Below, piece by piece: positions 8,691-18,257 of a stretch of DNA of 64,000 nucleotides. This DNA is from Nostoc sp. LEGE 06077. GTDB taxonomy: Bacteria; Cyanobacteriota; Cyanobacteriia; Cyanobacteriales; Nostocaceae. Within the stretch, counting starts at the first letter, position 1; every line of letters begins with the position of its first letter. The stretch is taken from positions 62,001 through 126,000 of the forward strand of contig NZ_JADEWI010000009.1 in the NCBI RefSeq assembly GCF_015207705.1, read 5' to 3'. A model generated the notes under the pieces. It was not told the DNA's origin. It did no database searches and worked only from the letters and a program-made list of their open reading frames with translations. The translations under genes and the position numbers were made by a program.

Positions 8691-10679
8691 ATGCGAAGAA
8701 AATTTCGCTTACGCCTCAATCTCAGCCAGAAGATAGTATTCTCATCTCTAGCTGTATTTTTGAGTATCTTTATATTGTGCTTATTGATTATTGGACACTG
8801 GTTTACTAATAGCCTTGAGCAGAAGATCCGCCAAGAAGTTGCGAACTTTGCGGAAAGAGTCTACAAGGACTTTCAGCATGAACAAGACGATTTGGAAACA
8901 CAAGTTAATTTAATCGCCGGCCGCGAGACAATTCTCTTAGCAATTGAACAGCAGGATAAACAAAGACTTCTCCAGGATTTACTACCTATCAGAACTACTT
9001 TAGATTTGGATTGGATAAAAGTAGTTGATACCCAAGGAAACACTTTACTAGAGACAAAACAAGCAAGATTAATTAATTCTAAGTTTATTGATCAAGCTAT
9101 TACTAACCTTGCCAGTAGTGGAGTTGGCTTGACTGATTTTGTTGATGTAGTAACTAGTAAACAAGTCTTGCAAGTAGTGATTTACCCAATTAAATCTTCG
9201 ACAAAACTTGTCGGAGGAATTATTATTGGTAACTTAGTGGATGAGGCGTTTTTAGAAAAAATTGCTATTGGCTCTTCTAAAGAGGTAACTCTGACAAAAG
9301 AAGACACAATCATTACATCTACAATACCAAAAATTAAACAAATCAAATGGCAGCCTCCTCCTCCAGAGGTATCTACATTAAAAGTATTGATTAACCAACA
9401 AGGATATTTTGCTAAAAGTGTAGTATTTAAAGGCGCGAGTGAATCTTTAATTACAACTGTTCTTTATCCAACATTGCAATTAGAAACAACTCAATATTCA
9501 CTTTGGCTAAGTTTAGAATTATTGTTTTTATTAGGAGGAACTATTGTTTCATTTATAGGGAATTTAATTGGCAAAAAAATCACCCGTCCTTTACAAGCTG
9601 TGACGCAGATTGCTAAACAAGTTACAGAAGATGCTAATTTTGATTTACAAGCGCCAGTAACCACTCAAGATGAAGTTGGGATTTTAGCTATTTCTTTAAA
9701 TCAATTAATTTATCAGGTAAAACAACTTTTAATAGAACAGTATCAGGCAAAAGCAGAACTAGAGGGATACAACCAAAATTTAGAACAGAAAGTTAGAGAA
9801 AGAACTAAAGAGGTTGAACAAAAAAATATTGCCTTAAAACATACTCTTAACGAGCTTCAAAAAACTCAGTCTCAACTTATTCAGACTGAGAAAATGTCTT
9901 CTTTAGGACAGTTAGTTGCTGGTGTTGCCCATGAAATTAACAATCCTGTTACCTTTATCTACGGTAATGTTGAATATGCCGAAAATTATGTGAAAGATAT
10001 ACTCCAACTGATTCAACTTTATCAAAAACATTACCCTGATCCAGTACCTAATATTCAAGATATCATGGAAGAAGTTGATATTGAATATATTATCCAAGAC
10101 TTGCCTAAAATCCTAACTTCCATGAGGATAGGTGCGGAACGCATTCATCAAATTGTCCTGTCTTTGAGAATTTTTTCACATTTAGATGAAGCTGAATTTA
10201 AAACTGCTAATGTGCATGATGGCATAGATAGTACTTTATTAATTTTGAAACACCGCCTCAAAGCCCAAACTTATCGTCCAGAAATTCAAATAATTAAAGA
10301 ATATTGTGAAATGCCGCATATTAAATGTTTTGCGGGACAATTAAATCAAGTATTTATGAATATCTTGGCAAATGCAGTTGATGCTTTAGATGAAGCTTGG
10401 GAAAAAAAGCTCTGTCCACAGCCGATAATTCGCATTTCTTCTGAATGGGAAAATGAAAATATCAGTATTCATATTGCTGATAACGGAACAGGAATTCCCC
10501 AAGAATTACAAGGTCGGTTATTTGATCCATTTTTTACTACTAAACCAGTTGGTAAGGGAACTGGTTTAGGCTTATCAATTAGTTACCAGATAGTTACGGA
10601 AAAGCATCGTGGGTCATTACAATGTATTTCTGTACTAGAAAAGGGTACAGAATTTGTAATTACAATTCCAATTCGCTAG
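8691..10679 (+). CDS. Sensor histidine kinase (periplasmic sensor-HAMP-HisKA-HATPase)
   Basis: 662 residues from the ATG at 8691. The frame is open from 8607, but that would overlap the lipoprotein gene and begin with a non-signal sequence. Domains: first membrane helix about 14-36, a roughly 230-residue periplasmic sensor domain, second helix about 270-292 ([15 protein letters not shown]), HAMP (ITRPLQAV...), a coiled coil rich in Glu/Lys/Gln, then the phospho-acceptor H-box with His about 414 (VAHEINNP), N-box [18 protein letters not shown]1 DNGTGIP and [11 protein letters not shown]. No receiver domain and no adjacent response regulator gene. The close spacing to the PstS-like lipoprotein suggests co-transcription and that the lipoprotein could feed ligand information to the sensor domain. 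Confidence 0.93.
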   Translation: MRRKFRLRLNLSQKIVFSSLAVFLSIFILCLLIIGHWFTNSLEQKIRQEVANFAERVYKDFQHEQDDLETQVNLIAGRETILLAIEQQDKQRLLQDLLPIRTTLDLDWIKVVDTQGNTLLETKQARLINSKFIDQAITNLASSGVGLTDFVDVVTSKQVLQVVIYPIKSSTKLVGGIIIGNLVDEAFLEKIAIGSSKEVTLTKEDTIITSTIPKIKQIKWQPPPPEVSTLKVLINQQGYFAKSVVFKGASESLITTVLYPTLQLETTQYSLWLSLELLFLLGGTIVSFIGNLIGKKITRPLQAVTQIAKQVTEDANFDLQAPVTTQDEVGILAISLNQLIYQVKQLLIEQYQAKAELEGYNQNLEQKVRERTKEVEQKNIALKHTLNELQKTQSQLIQTEKMSSLGQLVAGVAHEINNPVTFIYGNVEYAENYVKDILQLIQLYQKHYPDPVPNIQDIMEEVDIEYIIQDLPKILTSMRIGAERIHQIVLSLRIFSHLDEAEFKTANVHDGIDSTLLILKHRLKAQTYRPEIQIIKEYCEMPHIKCFAGQLNQVFMNILANAVDALDEAWEKKLCPQPIIRISSEWENENISIHIADNGTGIPQELQGRLFDPFFTTKPVGKGTGLGLSISYQIVTEKHRGSLQCISVLEKGTEFVITIPIR

Positions 10680-10779
10680 TACGAAAAGGCAAAAGTATGA
10701 AGTATGAAATAAAGTACTGCAATTCAGTTAAGGCTAAATTGAGATATTTACAATAAGTGCTTTATTCACTCCTTATTGT

Positions 10780-10810
10780 ACTAGTATTTTTTTAGTGAGC
10801 AAATACTAGT
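10780..10810. promoter_or_regulatory. Inverted repeat just before the methyltransferase start
   Basis: ACTAGTATTT (10780-10789) and its exact complement AAATACTAGT (10801-10810) flank an 11-base loop that ends 5 bases before the ATG at 10816. It could be an operator or an RNA hairpin that hides the translation start; no Shine-Dalgarno is otherwise visible. Confidence 0.5.
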
Positions 10811-10815
10811 TACCA

Positions 10816-11577
10816 ATGAATCAAATCCGTAAGTTTAGTTTTTTACCGATTATCGGCATTATTCTGATAAGTGCGACTTTTTGGTTTTTGACTGCAAATA
10901 AACCAGAAAGTACAAATATTTCCACTACGACAATTTACGAACAAAGAGTTAATCATAGTCCCGATGGTATTGGTAAATATTATATGGGGCGAGAAATTGC
11001 CAAAGTGATGGGACACACAGGTGCAGGTTGGCTGGAACGTCCTAGCCGTGAGTTAGAAGAACAGCCAAGTAAGATAGTCAGGGCGTTGGATTTAAAACCA
11101 AATGATGTCGTTGCAGATATTGGTGCGGGTACAGGTTATTTAAGTTTTTTGATTGCACCTTTATTACCTCAAGGAAAAGTCTTGGCTGTAGATATTCAGC
11201 CAGAAATGCTAGAGATTATTCAAGCTTCTAAACAAGAGAAAAAAATTACTAATGTTGAGCAAATTTTAGCAACTATTGATAATCCTAATCTGCCTAATGC
11301 AAGTGTTGACTTGGCTTTAATGGTGGATGCTTACCATGAATTTGCATATCCTTACGAAGTGATGCAAGGAATTGCCAAAGCATTAAAACCGGGAGGTAGG
11401 GTAGTACTGGTAGAGTATCGGGGGGAGAATCCCTTAATTATGATTAAACGTCTGCACAAAATGACACAACAACAGGTAAGAAAAGAAATGCAGGCTGTTG
11501 GTTTAGTTTGGCGCGAGACGAAAAACTTATTACCCCAGCAGCATTTGATGGTGTTTGAGAAACAACTTGCTAGTTAA
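10816..11577 (+). CDS. Membrane-anchored or exported class I SAM-dependent methyltransferase
   Basis: 253 residues. The N-terminus FLPIIGIILISATFWFL is a single hydrophobic segment (signal anchor or signal peptide). The catalytic domain has motif I VADIGAGTGYLS (about 99-110), acidic loop VLAVDIQPEML, and a following LALMVDAYHEF and LKPGGRVVLVEYRG. The family transfers a methyl group from S-adenosylmethionine; the substrate is unknown. A methyltransferase with an N-terminal hydrophobic segment is unusual since SAM is cytoplasmic, so the domain is probably on the cytoplasmic face. The 3' end overlaps the 3' end of the opposing VOC gene by 8 bases. Confidence 0.85.
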   Translation: MNQIRKFSFLPIIGIILISATFWFLTANKPESTNISTTTIYEQRVNHSPDGIGKYYMGREIAKVMGHTGAGWLERPSRELEEQPSKIVRALDLKPNDVVADIGAGTGYLSFLIAPLLPQGKVLAVDIQPEMLEIIQASKQEKKITNVEQILATIDNPNLPNASVDLALMVDAYHEFAYPYEVMQGIAKALKPGGRVVLVEYRGENPLIMIKRLHKMTQQQVRKEMQAVGLVWRETKNLLPQQHLMVFEKQLAS

Positions 11578-12607
11578 AACCTGTCTCTACCAAGTTCCAA
11601 AAGTAGCCATCTGGTGCAGTGAAGGAGAAACTTTTTTCTCGGAATTCGTTTTCGATGATGTTAGTAAAGTTTAGCACTTGACTGGACTTGATGCGATCGC
11701 AATATTCTTCGATTCCCTGCACCCGATAAGTATAGAGTGACATCCCTAAACTCCCTGGTTGTGCGGCTTCAAACCGCGATTCTAAATTCATTGCTTCTGG
11801 GAAGCGAATTACATAAAGTCTACCACTCCGCGCCGCCATCATATCAGTCTGGGAGGAACGCGGATCATCAAAAGTCGTCACGATAAATTTTTCCCCTGGT
11901 TTGAGATCAAATAAATCTCGTCCTGCGGGTGAAGATTCATAGCTAGTTTCCACATCATCTCGCACGCGCAACAAACCTAAAATGTCCTCATAAAATTTCA
12001 GGCTAGTTTTGCTGTCATCTTGAACGACAATCCCAATATGGGTAAATTGACTCGCTTTGAATACAGATGCTTCGTTGATATGTCCATAATCGGGTATTGT
12101 GTAACCAAAACGTTGAAATAAAACTTGTCGCGCTAAAGGTTGCAATAGTAACATTTCTCTCACCCCTACGCTTGGATCGATAAAAGGACGGCTTTTGCGT
12201 TCTTTGTTATAAATAACTTCCCAGTAAGGAATGCTGTATCGAATTGTAAAACCCGCCGTTTTGGCTTCTTCGGCATGATTGAGAATAGTTAAAATATCAG
12301 AAGTTAGGGTAGTCGCCCAACGATTTCCCTTAGTTTTCATTGATGCTAAACCCAAACCTTGATTAGTGGGATTTTGCCAAACCATCAACCTAATCAACCC
12401 ATGATCGGCATTTTGATGATATAGGCGAATGGAACGCACCCCAGAATTTACTCCATATAATTGATGCGCTGTAGCCGCAGGTAATTGACCAACTTGCCCA
12501 ATTCGATAACCAAATTGTTCCCAATATTGTATGGCAAAAATTGGGTCTGGGACACCAATACATACTTCATAGATACCTGCAATTTTAGTTTTTTGTCCCA
12601 GAGTCAT
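11570..12607 (-). CDS. VOC family protein with two glyoxalase-like modules
   Basis: 345 residues. An N-terminal module starts IAGIYEVCIGVPDPIFAIQY and a second starts FTHIGIVVQDDSKTSLKFYE, with the ending FSFTAPDGYFWNLVE. The two-module layout resembles extradiol dioxygenase or glyoxalase-like proteins. The second module has the standard HIGI metal-ligand histidine, whereas the matching position of the first module reads YEVCIGV, so it may have lost metal binding. Substrate unknown. It converges on the methyltransferase gene with an 8-base overlap. Confidence 0.82.
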   Translation of the reverse strand: MTLGQKTKIAGIYEVCIGVPDPIFAIQYWEQFGYRIGQVGQLPAATAHQLYGVNSGVRSIRLYHQNADHGLIRLMVWQNPTNQGLGLASMKTKGNRWATTLTSDILTILNHAEEAKTAGFTIRYSIPYWEVIYNKERKSRPFIDPSVGVREMLLLQPLARQVLFQRFGYTIPDYGHINEASVFKASQFTHIGIVVQDDSKTSLKFYEDILGLLRVRDDVETSYESSPAGRDLFDLKPGEKFIVTTFDDPRSSQTDMMAARSGRLYVIRFPEAMNLESRFEAAQPGSLGMSLYTYRVQGIEEYCDRIKSSQVLNFTNIIENEFREKSFSFTAPDGYFWNLVETGFN

Positions 12608-12680
12608 ACTGAATTTAATTTAGATATAACCAAATAATATTAATTCAAAAATAAGGTGGGACAACAAGATTTTTTTGCAT

Positions 12681-12748
12681 CACGCAGAGGAGGACACTTG
12701 CGTAGGCGGGTTTCCCGACTTGAGCAAAGTGTCCGTCACGCAAAGGCG
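12681..12748. repeat. 43-bp palindromic insertion inside a CACGCARAGG repeat
   Basis: GGACACTT (12692-12699) and AAGTGTCC (12727-12734) bound a 43-bp unit containing GCGTAGGCGGG. It is flanked by near-identical CACGCAGAGGA (12681-12691) and CACGCAAAGGCG (12737-12748), as expected if a small repeat inserted into, and duplicated, an older interspersed repeat. Located between the VOC gene and the CHASE2 kinase gene. Confidence 0.6.
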
Positions 12749-12780
12749 CAGAGAGTTACAGAGAGTTTATCTGTTTGCTT

Positions 12781-15009
12781 TTATTTCTTGTCGCTAATTT
12801 GATTTAAGTCTTGGAGAACGGCGGCGGCTGATTGATAGCGATCGCTAAAATGATAACGCACCATTTTATCTAAAATCATGCCCAGTTCTGGACTTACTTG
12901 CACTATGTGTTGCCACATAATATTGCCTGTTTCGGGGTCTGGTTGTAATTCTTGGGGTAAGATACCAGTAATTGCTTGAATTCCCATCATCCCCAAAGCA
13001 TAAATATCGCTAGATAGGCGCGGGTGTCCGGCAAATTGTTCTGGTGGCGCATAGCCCCTTGTCCCAATAGCAACTGTGGCTAATTCGGTTTTTTCACTAC
13101 TGGGTGGGTGCATTAATTTAACTGCACCAAAATCAATTAACACTAACCGCTGATTTTGATTGCTTCTAATAATATTATGGGGTTTAATGTCTCGGTGAAT
13201 TACTCGATGATCATGAACAAAGGCTAAAACTTCTAATACACCTTTGAGCATTTCAATCACAAAAATTTCATTTCTTGCCCCTTGTACAGGTGCTAATTCT
13301 TCGTGTAAAGTATGTCCAGGAATATACTCTTCTACTAAATAGAATTCTTGCTGGTCTTCAAAATAAGCCAGCAACGCCGGGATTTGGGGGTGTTTTCCCA
13401 GGGCTTCTAAAATTTCGGCTTCAGTATTAAATAATCGGCGAGCTACTTCCAAAAATTTTGCATCCCGACGGGCTGGCATTAATTGTTTCACAACACAAGT
13501 CGGATTACCAGGGCGCTGAGTATCTTGTGCTAAATAAGTGCGCCCAAATCCCCCAGCGCCAAGCACTCTAGATATGTGGTAGCGTCCACCTAAAAGTAAA
13601 TCCCCGGTTCTTTTTTCTGGTTGGATAATGATTGATGCAGAGTGGATATGTTGGTCATAAATTTTTGTAGCTTCTGTTGCTGAGGTAGTTTCTTTTAAGA
13701 GAATATTTAATTGGGCGATCGCTTCTTGTTGTTGTTCAACTTGCTGAATAATTAATTTTGTTTGCTGTTGTGTGTGGTAGGTTGTATAAACCAGCATCCC
13801 CACACTACTAAACAAAAATGCGATCGCTGGAGGAATTAGCGGTATCCAGCCAGCCAATAGAAATAAACCAGCACAAATTCCGACTAAAGCAGCGAGAGTG
13901 AGACATCCCACAATTAGCAGCATCAAAGGATGTCGCAATCGCCAGCCTAAAATGCTCCCCAGTAAAGACCAACCCAACACCCATATTACTTCCAGCCAAT
14001 CAGGCCAATACCAAATCAACGGTCTACCATCTAAAACTTTACTGAGAATTTGGCTGGCTATCTGGGCATGAATAAATACAGTTGCTGTTCTGGCTGGATG
14101 TTCTGGGGAAGCACTGTAGGGAGTATACACACCAGGGTGAACACTAGCAGCTGTAGTACCAATAATTACTAATTTGTCTTTGATCCAGTTAGGATTAACT
14201 TGATTGTTTAGGACTTGGGTGAGGGTAACTTCTTGTGCAAGGCGATGAGGATGACGATAATTTAATAATATTTGATATCCTGCGGCATCTAAACCGATAT
14301 AGCTACCAGAATTAGGTATAAGAGTAGGAAAAGTGATTTTACCAAGATGAAAACTATGTGTTTCGGTAAAATCTACATTTATCCCTTGTTTTTCTAAATA
14401 ACTAATAGCAATTAAACCAGCAAAAGAAAATTGGGTTGCACATTTGTGACTATTAGTAGGCTCGGCAAATAACAGACTCCGCCGCACAATCTGGTCTTCT
14501 TGATTATCAGGAATTAAATCGTTATAGCTAATATTATCTACAGAAAAATTCGGTGGCGGGGGAATTTCTGATCTATCTTTGCTGCTTAATAAACAAGTAG
14601 TAATGATATTATTTTTATTAGTAATACCATCCGCCAGATTGGTTTGATTTTGGCGGTAGAGATTTAGACCAATTATACGGGGTTGAGCAGACTCAAGTTT
14701 TGTTAATAATTGATTGATTGTGGCATCAGATAACGGCCATTTGACTTGCGCCAAATCCTCTTCTGTAATTTTAACCAGTAAAAGCCGAGGATCGGGCGGT
14801 TCTGAAGGACGCGATCGCAACATCTGGTCATAAGCTTTTAACTCCCAAGGTTGCAACCATTTCAGTTCTCGCATTCCCCACACCAAAGTTGTGACACCCA
14901 CACTAGTAACCACAACCATCCGCCACCAGTGAATCTTGGTCAAGGTGTCACGATAATCTTGATTTTGGGTTAACGCAGTTCGCAGGTATTGTAATATTCC
15001 ACTAATCAC
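12781..15009 (-). CDS. CHASE2-domain serine/threonine protein kinase
   Basis: 742 residues from a GTG at 15009; no better ATG precedes the first membrane helix (an internal Met31 is the alternative). Layout: one membrane helix near 30-45, a CHASE2 extracytoplasmic sensor domain (about 50-340, with KAYDQMLRSRP, PRIIGLNLYR, LVIIGTTAASVHPGVYTPYS), three closely spaced membrane helices about 345-425 (typical after CHASE2), a short coiled coil, and a C-terminal Hanks-type kinase: LGAGGFGRTYLAQD, CVVKQLM (Lys), VIHRDIKPHNI, LIDFGAVK, GTRGYAPPEQ. All catalytic residues are present. The signal sensed by CHASE2 is unknown. It could phosphorylate targets read by FHA proteins such as the cyclase in this window (inference). 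Confidence 0.93.
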   Translation of the reverse strand: MISGILQYLRTALTQNQDYRDTLTKIHWWRMVVVTSVGVTTLVWGMRELKWLQPWELKAYDQMLRSRPSEPPDPRLLLVKITEEDLAQVKWPLSDATINQLLTKLESAQPRIIGLNLYRQNQTNLADGITNKNNIITTCLLSSKDRSEIPPPPNFSVDNISYNDLIPDNQEDQIVRRSLLFAEPTNSHKCATQFSFAGLIAISYLEKQGINVDFTETHSFHLGKITFPTLIPNSGSYIGLDAAGYQILLNYRHPHRLAQEVTLTQVLNNQVNPNWIKDKLVIIGTTAASVHPGVYTPYSASPEHPARTATVFIHAQIASQILSKVLDGRPLIWYWPDWLEVIWVLGWSLLGSILGWRLRHPLMLLIVGCLTLAALVGICAGLFLLAGWIPLIPPAIAFLFSSVGMLVYTTYHTQQQTKLIIQQVEQQQEAIAQLNILLKETTSATEATKIYDQHIHSASIIIQPEKRTGDLLLGGRYHISRVLGAGGFGRTYLAQDTQRPGNPTCVVKQLMPARRDAKFLEVARRLFNTEAEILEALGKHPQIPALLAYFEDQQEFYLVEEYIPGHTLHEELAPVQGARNEIFVIEMLKGVLEVLAFVHDHRVIHRDIKPHNIIRSNQNQRLVLIDFGAVKLMHPPSSEKTELATVAIGTRGYAPPEQFAGHPRLSSDIYALGMMGIQAITGILPQELQPDPETGNIMWQHIVQVSPELGMILDKMVRYHFSDRYQSAAAVLQDLNQISDKK

Positions 15010-15184
15010 AGAGTTGCTGTAGAAGGCAGGAGGCAGAAGGATAAACTTTATACTTTATTCTTTGCTTTATTTAATTTAGCAACTTACTTGGCTGAATGTT
15101 GCTGTTTAATCCATCGCTAGAGTTCAGCAAATAATAGGTTGTATAATCTATATCCGGTTGTTCCTCCATTAAAAAAACTCAGTC

Positions 15185-15571
15185 ATGCCAAGCACCGCCA
15201 TTGAAACTGTTATTGCTGCCTACTTTACCAACATTACTGCGATGAATCCAGAAGGCTGGATAGAGAATTTTGCTGAGGATGCGGTGAGTCATGACCCGGT
15301 TGGTGAACCTCCAGTCAAAATTCGGGAAGATTATCACCAGTTTATCGGGCAATTGCAAGCTGTATTTACAAAATTAGCCGCGACAACTGAACATATTTTT
15401 GTAGCTGGTACTGAAGCAGCCGTCAAGTGGACAATGGAAGGAGTTAGTAAGACAGGTAAATCAGTCACCTTTGAGGGAATCACAATTTTTGAGATTAACA
15501 AAGACGGAAAAATTCAAACAACCCGCGCTTATTGGAACCCTAATCTCTTGGTAGCGCAATTGCGCGGTTAA
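15185..15571 (+). CDS. NTF2-like / SnoaL-like protein
   Basis: 128 residues with the layout of the SnoaL-like ketosteroid-isomerase fold: an N-terminal helix IETVIAAYFTNITAMNPEGWIENFAEDAVSHDP followed by strands ending ITIFEINKDGKIQTTRAYWNP. In this fold a pocket binds small hydrophobic molecules, but members have diverse or no enzyme activity. No neighbour suggests a substrate. The ATG at 15185 follows a short AT-rich leader. Confidence 0.8.
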   Translation: MPSTAIETVIAAYFTNITAMNPEGWIENFAEDAVSHDPVGEPPVKIREDYHQFIGQLQAVFTKLAATTEHIFVAGTEAAVKWTMEGVSKTGKSVTFEGITIFEINKDGKIQTTRAYWNPNLLVAQLRG

Positions 15572-15653
15572 GAAAAAGTAGGAAATGAAGTCTGAAATGA
15601 AGAACCCAGTATAATCAAGTTTCTTTCATACTCTCTACTCCCTAACCGCAATT

Positions 15654-16667
15654 TTGAAACGACGCAAATTTATTACAACCTGTGGTTTGACAACCTTAGC
15701 AACGCAGATACCGTTAGTCCAAGTTCAAGGTAAATTGTCGCCAAGTACCATCCTCAAACCACCCAGACTACAACCAGGAGACACAGTAGGACTAGTTTCG
15801 CCGGCTGGTATCATTGATGCTGAAGATTTAGCCAACGCCAAGCGATCGCTCACTCAATTAGGATTGAAAATTAAACTAGGAGACCATCTTTTAGACAGGT
15901 ACGGTTATTTAGCTGGGACAGATGCTAACCGCGCACAGGATGTAAACATGATGTTTGCAGATAATTCCGTCAAAGCTATTTTGACTATGCGTGGTGGTTG
16001 GGGTTGCAACCGCATTTTACCTTTATTGAATTACGCCCAAATTCGCGCTCATCCTAAAATTATCATGGGATTCAGCGATATTACGGCTTTGGTACTAGCG
16101 ATTTATGCCCGTAGTCGAGTCATTACTTTTCATGGGGCAAATGCCACATCTACCTGGAATGACTTTACAACAGATTACGCCAAGCGCATCTTATTTAATG
16201 GCGAAGCAGTAACGATGCAAAATCTCCAAACAGAAGATGTCCAATTTGAGACTATTGCATCGGGAAAAGCCACAGGTAAACTCATCGGTGGTAACTTATC
16301 AGTTTTAGCCGCAATGGTGGGTTCACCTTATTTACCTGCTTGGTACAAAAGTATTTTATTTGTGGAAGATGTCAGAGAAGATGTTTACCGCATAGACAGA
16401 ATGTTAACTCAGCTAAAAAACGCTGGAATTCTCAATCAAATATCGGGTTTTATCTTTGGCAGATGTACTGATTGTAGCCTTGGCGATGAACCAGCTTTTA
16501 AATTAACTCAAGTATTACGCGACCATCTAATTCCCTTAAAAATTCCGGCTTGGTATGGTTCAATGATTGGGCATATCAAAGATAAATTTACTTTACCCAT
16601 TGGTTTGAATGTCGAAATAGATGCTGATGCAGGAACAATTAGAATGCTGGAATCGGCTGTTTCTTAA
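15654..16667 (+). CDS. LD-carboxypeptidase (peptidase S66, LdcA-like), exported
   Basis: 337 residues starting at TTG 15654. The start is supported by a twin-arginine-like signal MKRRKFITTCGLTTLATQIP immediately after it. The mature domain starts RLQPGDTVGLVSPAG, typical of S66. Catalytic triad elements are visible: nucleophile Ser in MGFSDITAL, Glu in FVEDVRE and His in GSMIGHIKDK. The family cleaves the terminal D-Ala from murein tetrapeptides (L,D bond), a step of peptidoglycan recycling, although some members act on other substrates. The 3' end overlaps the opposing GTPase gene by 4 bases. Confidence 0.88.
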   Translation: MKRRKFITTCGLTTLATQIPLVQVQGKLSPSTILKPPRLQPGDTVGLVSPAGIIDAEDLANAKRSLTQLGLKIKLGDHLLDRYGYLAGTDANRAQDVNMMFADNSVKAILTMRGGWGCNRILPLLNYAQIRAHPKIIMGFSDITALVLAIYARSRVITFHGANATSTWNDFTTDYAKRILFNGEAVTMQNLQTEDVQFETIASGKATGKLIGGNLSVLAAMVGSPYLPAWYKSILFVEDVREDVYRIDRMLTQLKNAGILNQISGFIFGRCTDCSLGDEPAFKLTQVLRDHLIPLKIPAWYGSMIGHIKDKFTLPIGLNVEIDADAGTIRMLESAVS

Positions 16668-17995
16668 CGTTTAATTCCCTTAAACCGTTCTTTCGCTGCT
16701 TGAAACTCTGCTTGCATCACAGATTGAATTTTTTGCGGATCAGGTTTTTTTCCACCCATAACATCACCAAAATACACACAAGCAGCTTCCCCTAAAGACC
16801 AAGTATAAGCCGCCGCCCAAGAAGCGGCGATCGCACTGCCAAAACCAGGGATAAATTTCACTAATTCTCGTCCGACTGCTTGGGCTAAAAATCCGCCAGC
16901 GATCGCACTTACAATCCCACCTGCTTGGGATGGTGTGACGGTTTGCCCGTATAATTTACCTAACATTCCCACCATCGATACTTGCAATGCTGTTAATACA
17001 GGCATAGTTGCAAAGGGTAAAGGTATCGCCGCCAAGGTTGCAGCCATCACAGAAAAGGTCAACATATACCGCCGTCCTGCATCTCGGTAGATATTACCAA
17101 TTTCTTTACCCACTCCCTGGGCTAATAACTGATTAATTGCCCTGGCTTCCGCTTCTGGTAACAAGTCTGCTAATCTATCTCGAAACTCTTCTAAGCCGTA
17201 AAATACAGGAATGTAACCATCTTCTTCTAAGGTGAAGTCAATTAACACAGCGCGATCGTATAATCCACTAAAAGCTTGCTGGATTTCCGCAAAGGCGCGT
17301 TGAACTTCCGCATATTCTGGCGGATAAGCCGGATGATCTGCTGCATCCGGAGGATATACCTCATGTAAGCAAGTCACCGCCAGTAGACAAGGAATATCTG
17401 CATATTGCTGACGTAGTTTGTGGGCGATTTGTCGTAAGGTGTCAGTTGCAAAATCATTAATCTTGACGGTGAGAATTAACACCCTTGCACCACGACTAGA
17501 TTTTTGCAAATCACCAAGCAACTCTTGAATAATTACCTGAGTTTCTTGGTTAACATCTCCCAGTCCCACCGTATCAGTAAAAATCAGCAACGGTAAATCA
17601 TTTGAAGGATAGGCGTAGCGTTCCGTGTGTTGCGTATGGGGGCGAAATCCTTGACCAATAATCTCTGTGGAAACTCCCGTCAGTCCGCGTACAATCGAAC
17701 TTTTACCAGCTTGGGGTTTACCAATTAACAAAGCTTCGGTAGTTGGCAGTTCAGCACGGACAGCTTCTAAAATCTCTACTACCTGAGCTTCGCTGACACT
17801 ATACCATTCAACCACAGTCTGCGATACCTGTTCCACAGGTAGAAACTGTATCAAGCTAGTTGTGGCTTTTTTCCAGACACCTGCAAGGCGATTTTGCCAA
17901 GCATTATTAGCCGACTGAGTTGTTGTATCTTCAGGCGGTTCATTGCTGGGCTGGGAATCTGCTGATGGCAAATCGGTATTAGGTTGCTCAGTCAT
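16664..17995 (-). CDS. GTPase with C-terminal membrane region (DUF697-like)
   Basis: 443 residues from the ATG at 17995; an in-frame TTG lies 9 bases upstream. A P-loop LIGKPQAGKSSI (about 90), switch region and G3 DTVGLGD identify a TRAFAC-class GTPase. The C-terminal third is hydrophobic (ATLAAIPLPFATMPVLTAL; GGIVSAIAGGFLAQAVG; FGSAIAASWAAAYTWSLGE), as in the DUF697 GTPases. The N-terminal 35 residues are Ser/Pro/Gln-rich and disordered. Role unknown; proteins of this type are suspected to act at membranes. It converges on the LD-carboxypeptidase. Confidence 0.82.
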   Translation of the reverse strand: MTEQPNTDLPSADSQPSNEPPEDTTTQSANNAWQNRLAGVWKKATTSLIQFLPVEQVSQTVVEWYSVSEAQVVEILEAVRAELPTTEALLIGKPQAGKSSIVRGLTGVSTEIIGQGFRPHTQHTERYAYPSNDLPLLIFTDTVGLGDVNQETQVIIQELLGDLQKSSRGARVLILTVKINDFATDTLRQIAHKLRQQYADIPCLLAVTCLHEVYPPDAADHPAYPPEYAEVQRAFAEIQQAFSGLYDRAVLIDFTLEEDGYIPVFYGLEEFRDRLADLLPEAEARAINQLLAQGVGKEIGNIYRDAGRRYMLTFSVMAATLAAIPLPFATMPVLTALQVSMVGMLGKLYGQTVTPSQAGGIVSAIAGGFLAQAVGRELVKFIPGFGSAIAASWAAAYTWSLGEAACVYFGDVMGGKKPDPQKIQSVMQAEFQAAKERFKGIKR

Positions 17996-18257
17996 AGTGA
18001 TCAAAACAGCAGATAGATTGCAACTTTATTTAGGCGATCGCTTAAGATGCTTACTTGTCATTTTAGATGATTCAACAGTCACCTAACCTATCACTTGCAC
18101 CTAATCTACCAATCAACAAAGTTTCATATTCCTGCGGATAGAGTCTCTGGGAATATGAGCAAATGCTGTATCCTGTTTAAACGTCCTATCTGATTGTTGA
18201 TAAATTCAACAGCTAGGCAATATACAAGTTTTTCAGTATTCACACGCATAAATATCT

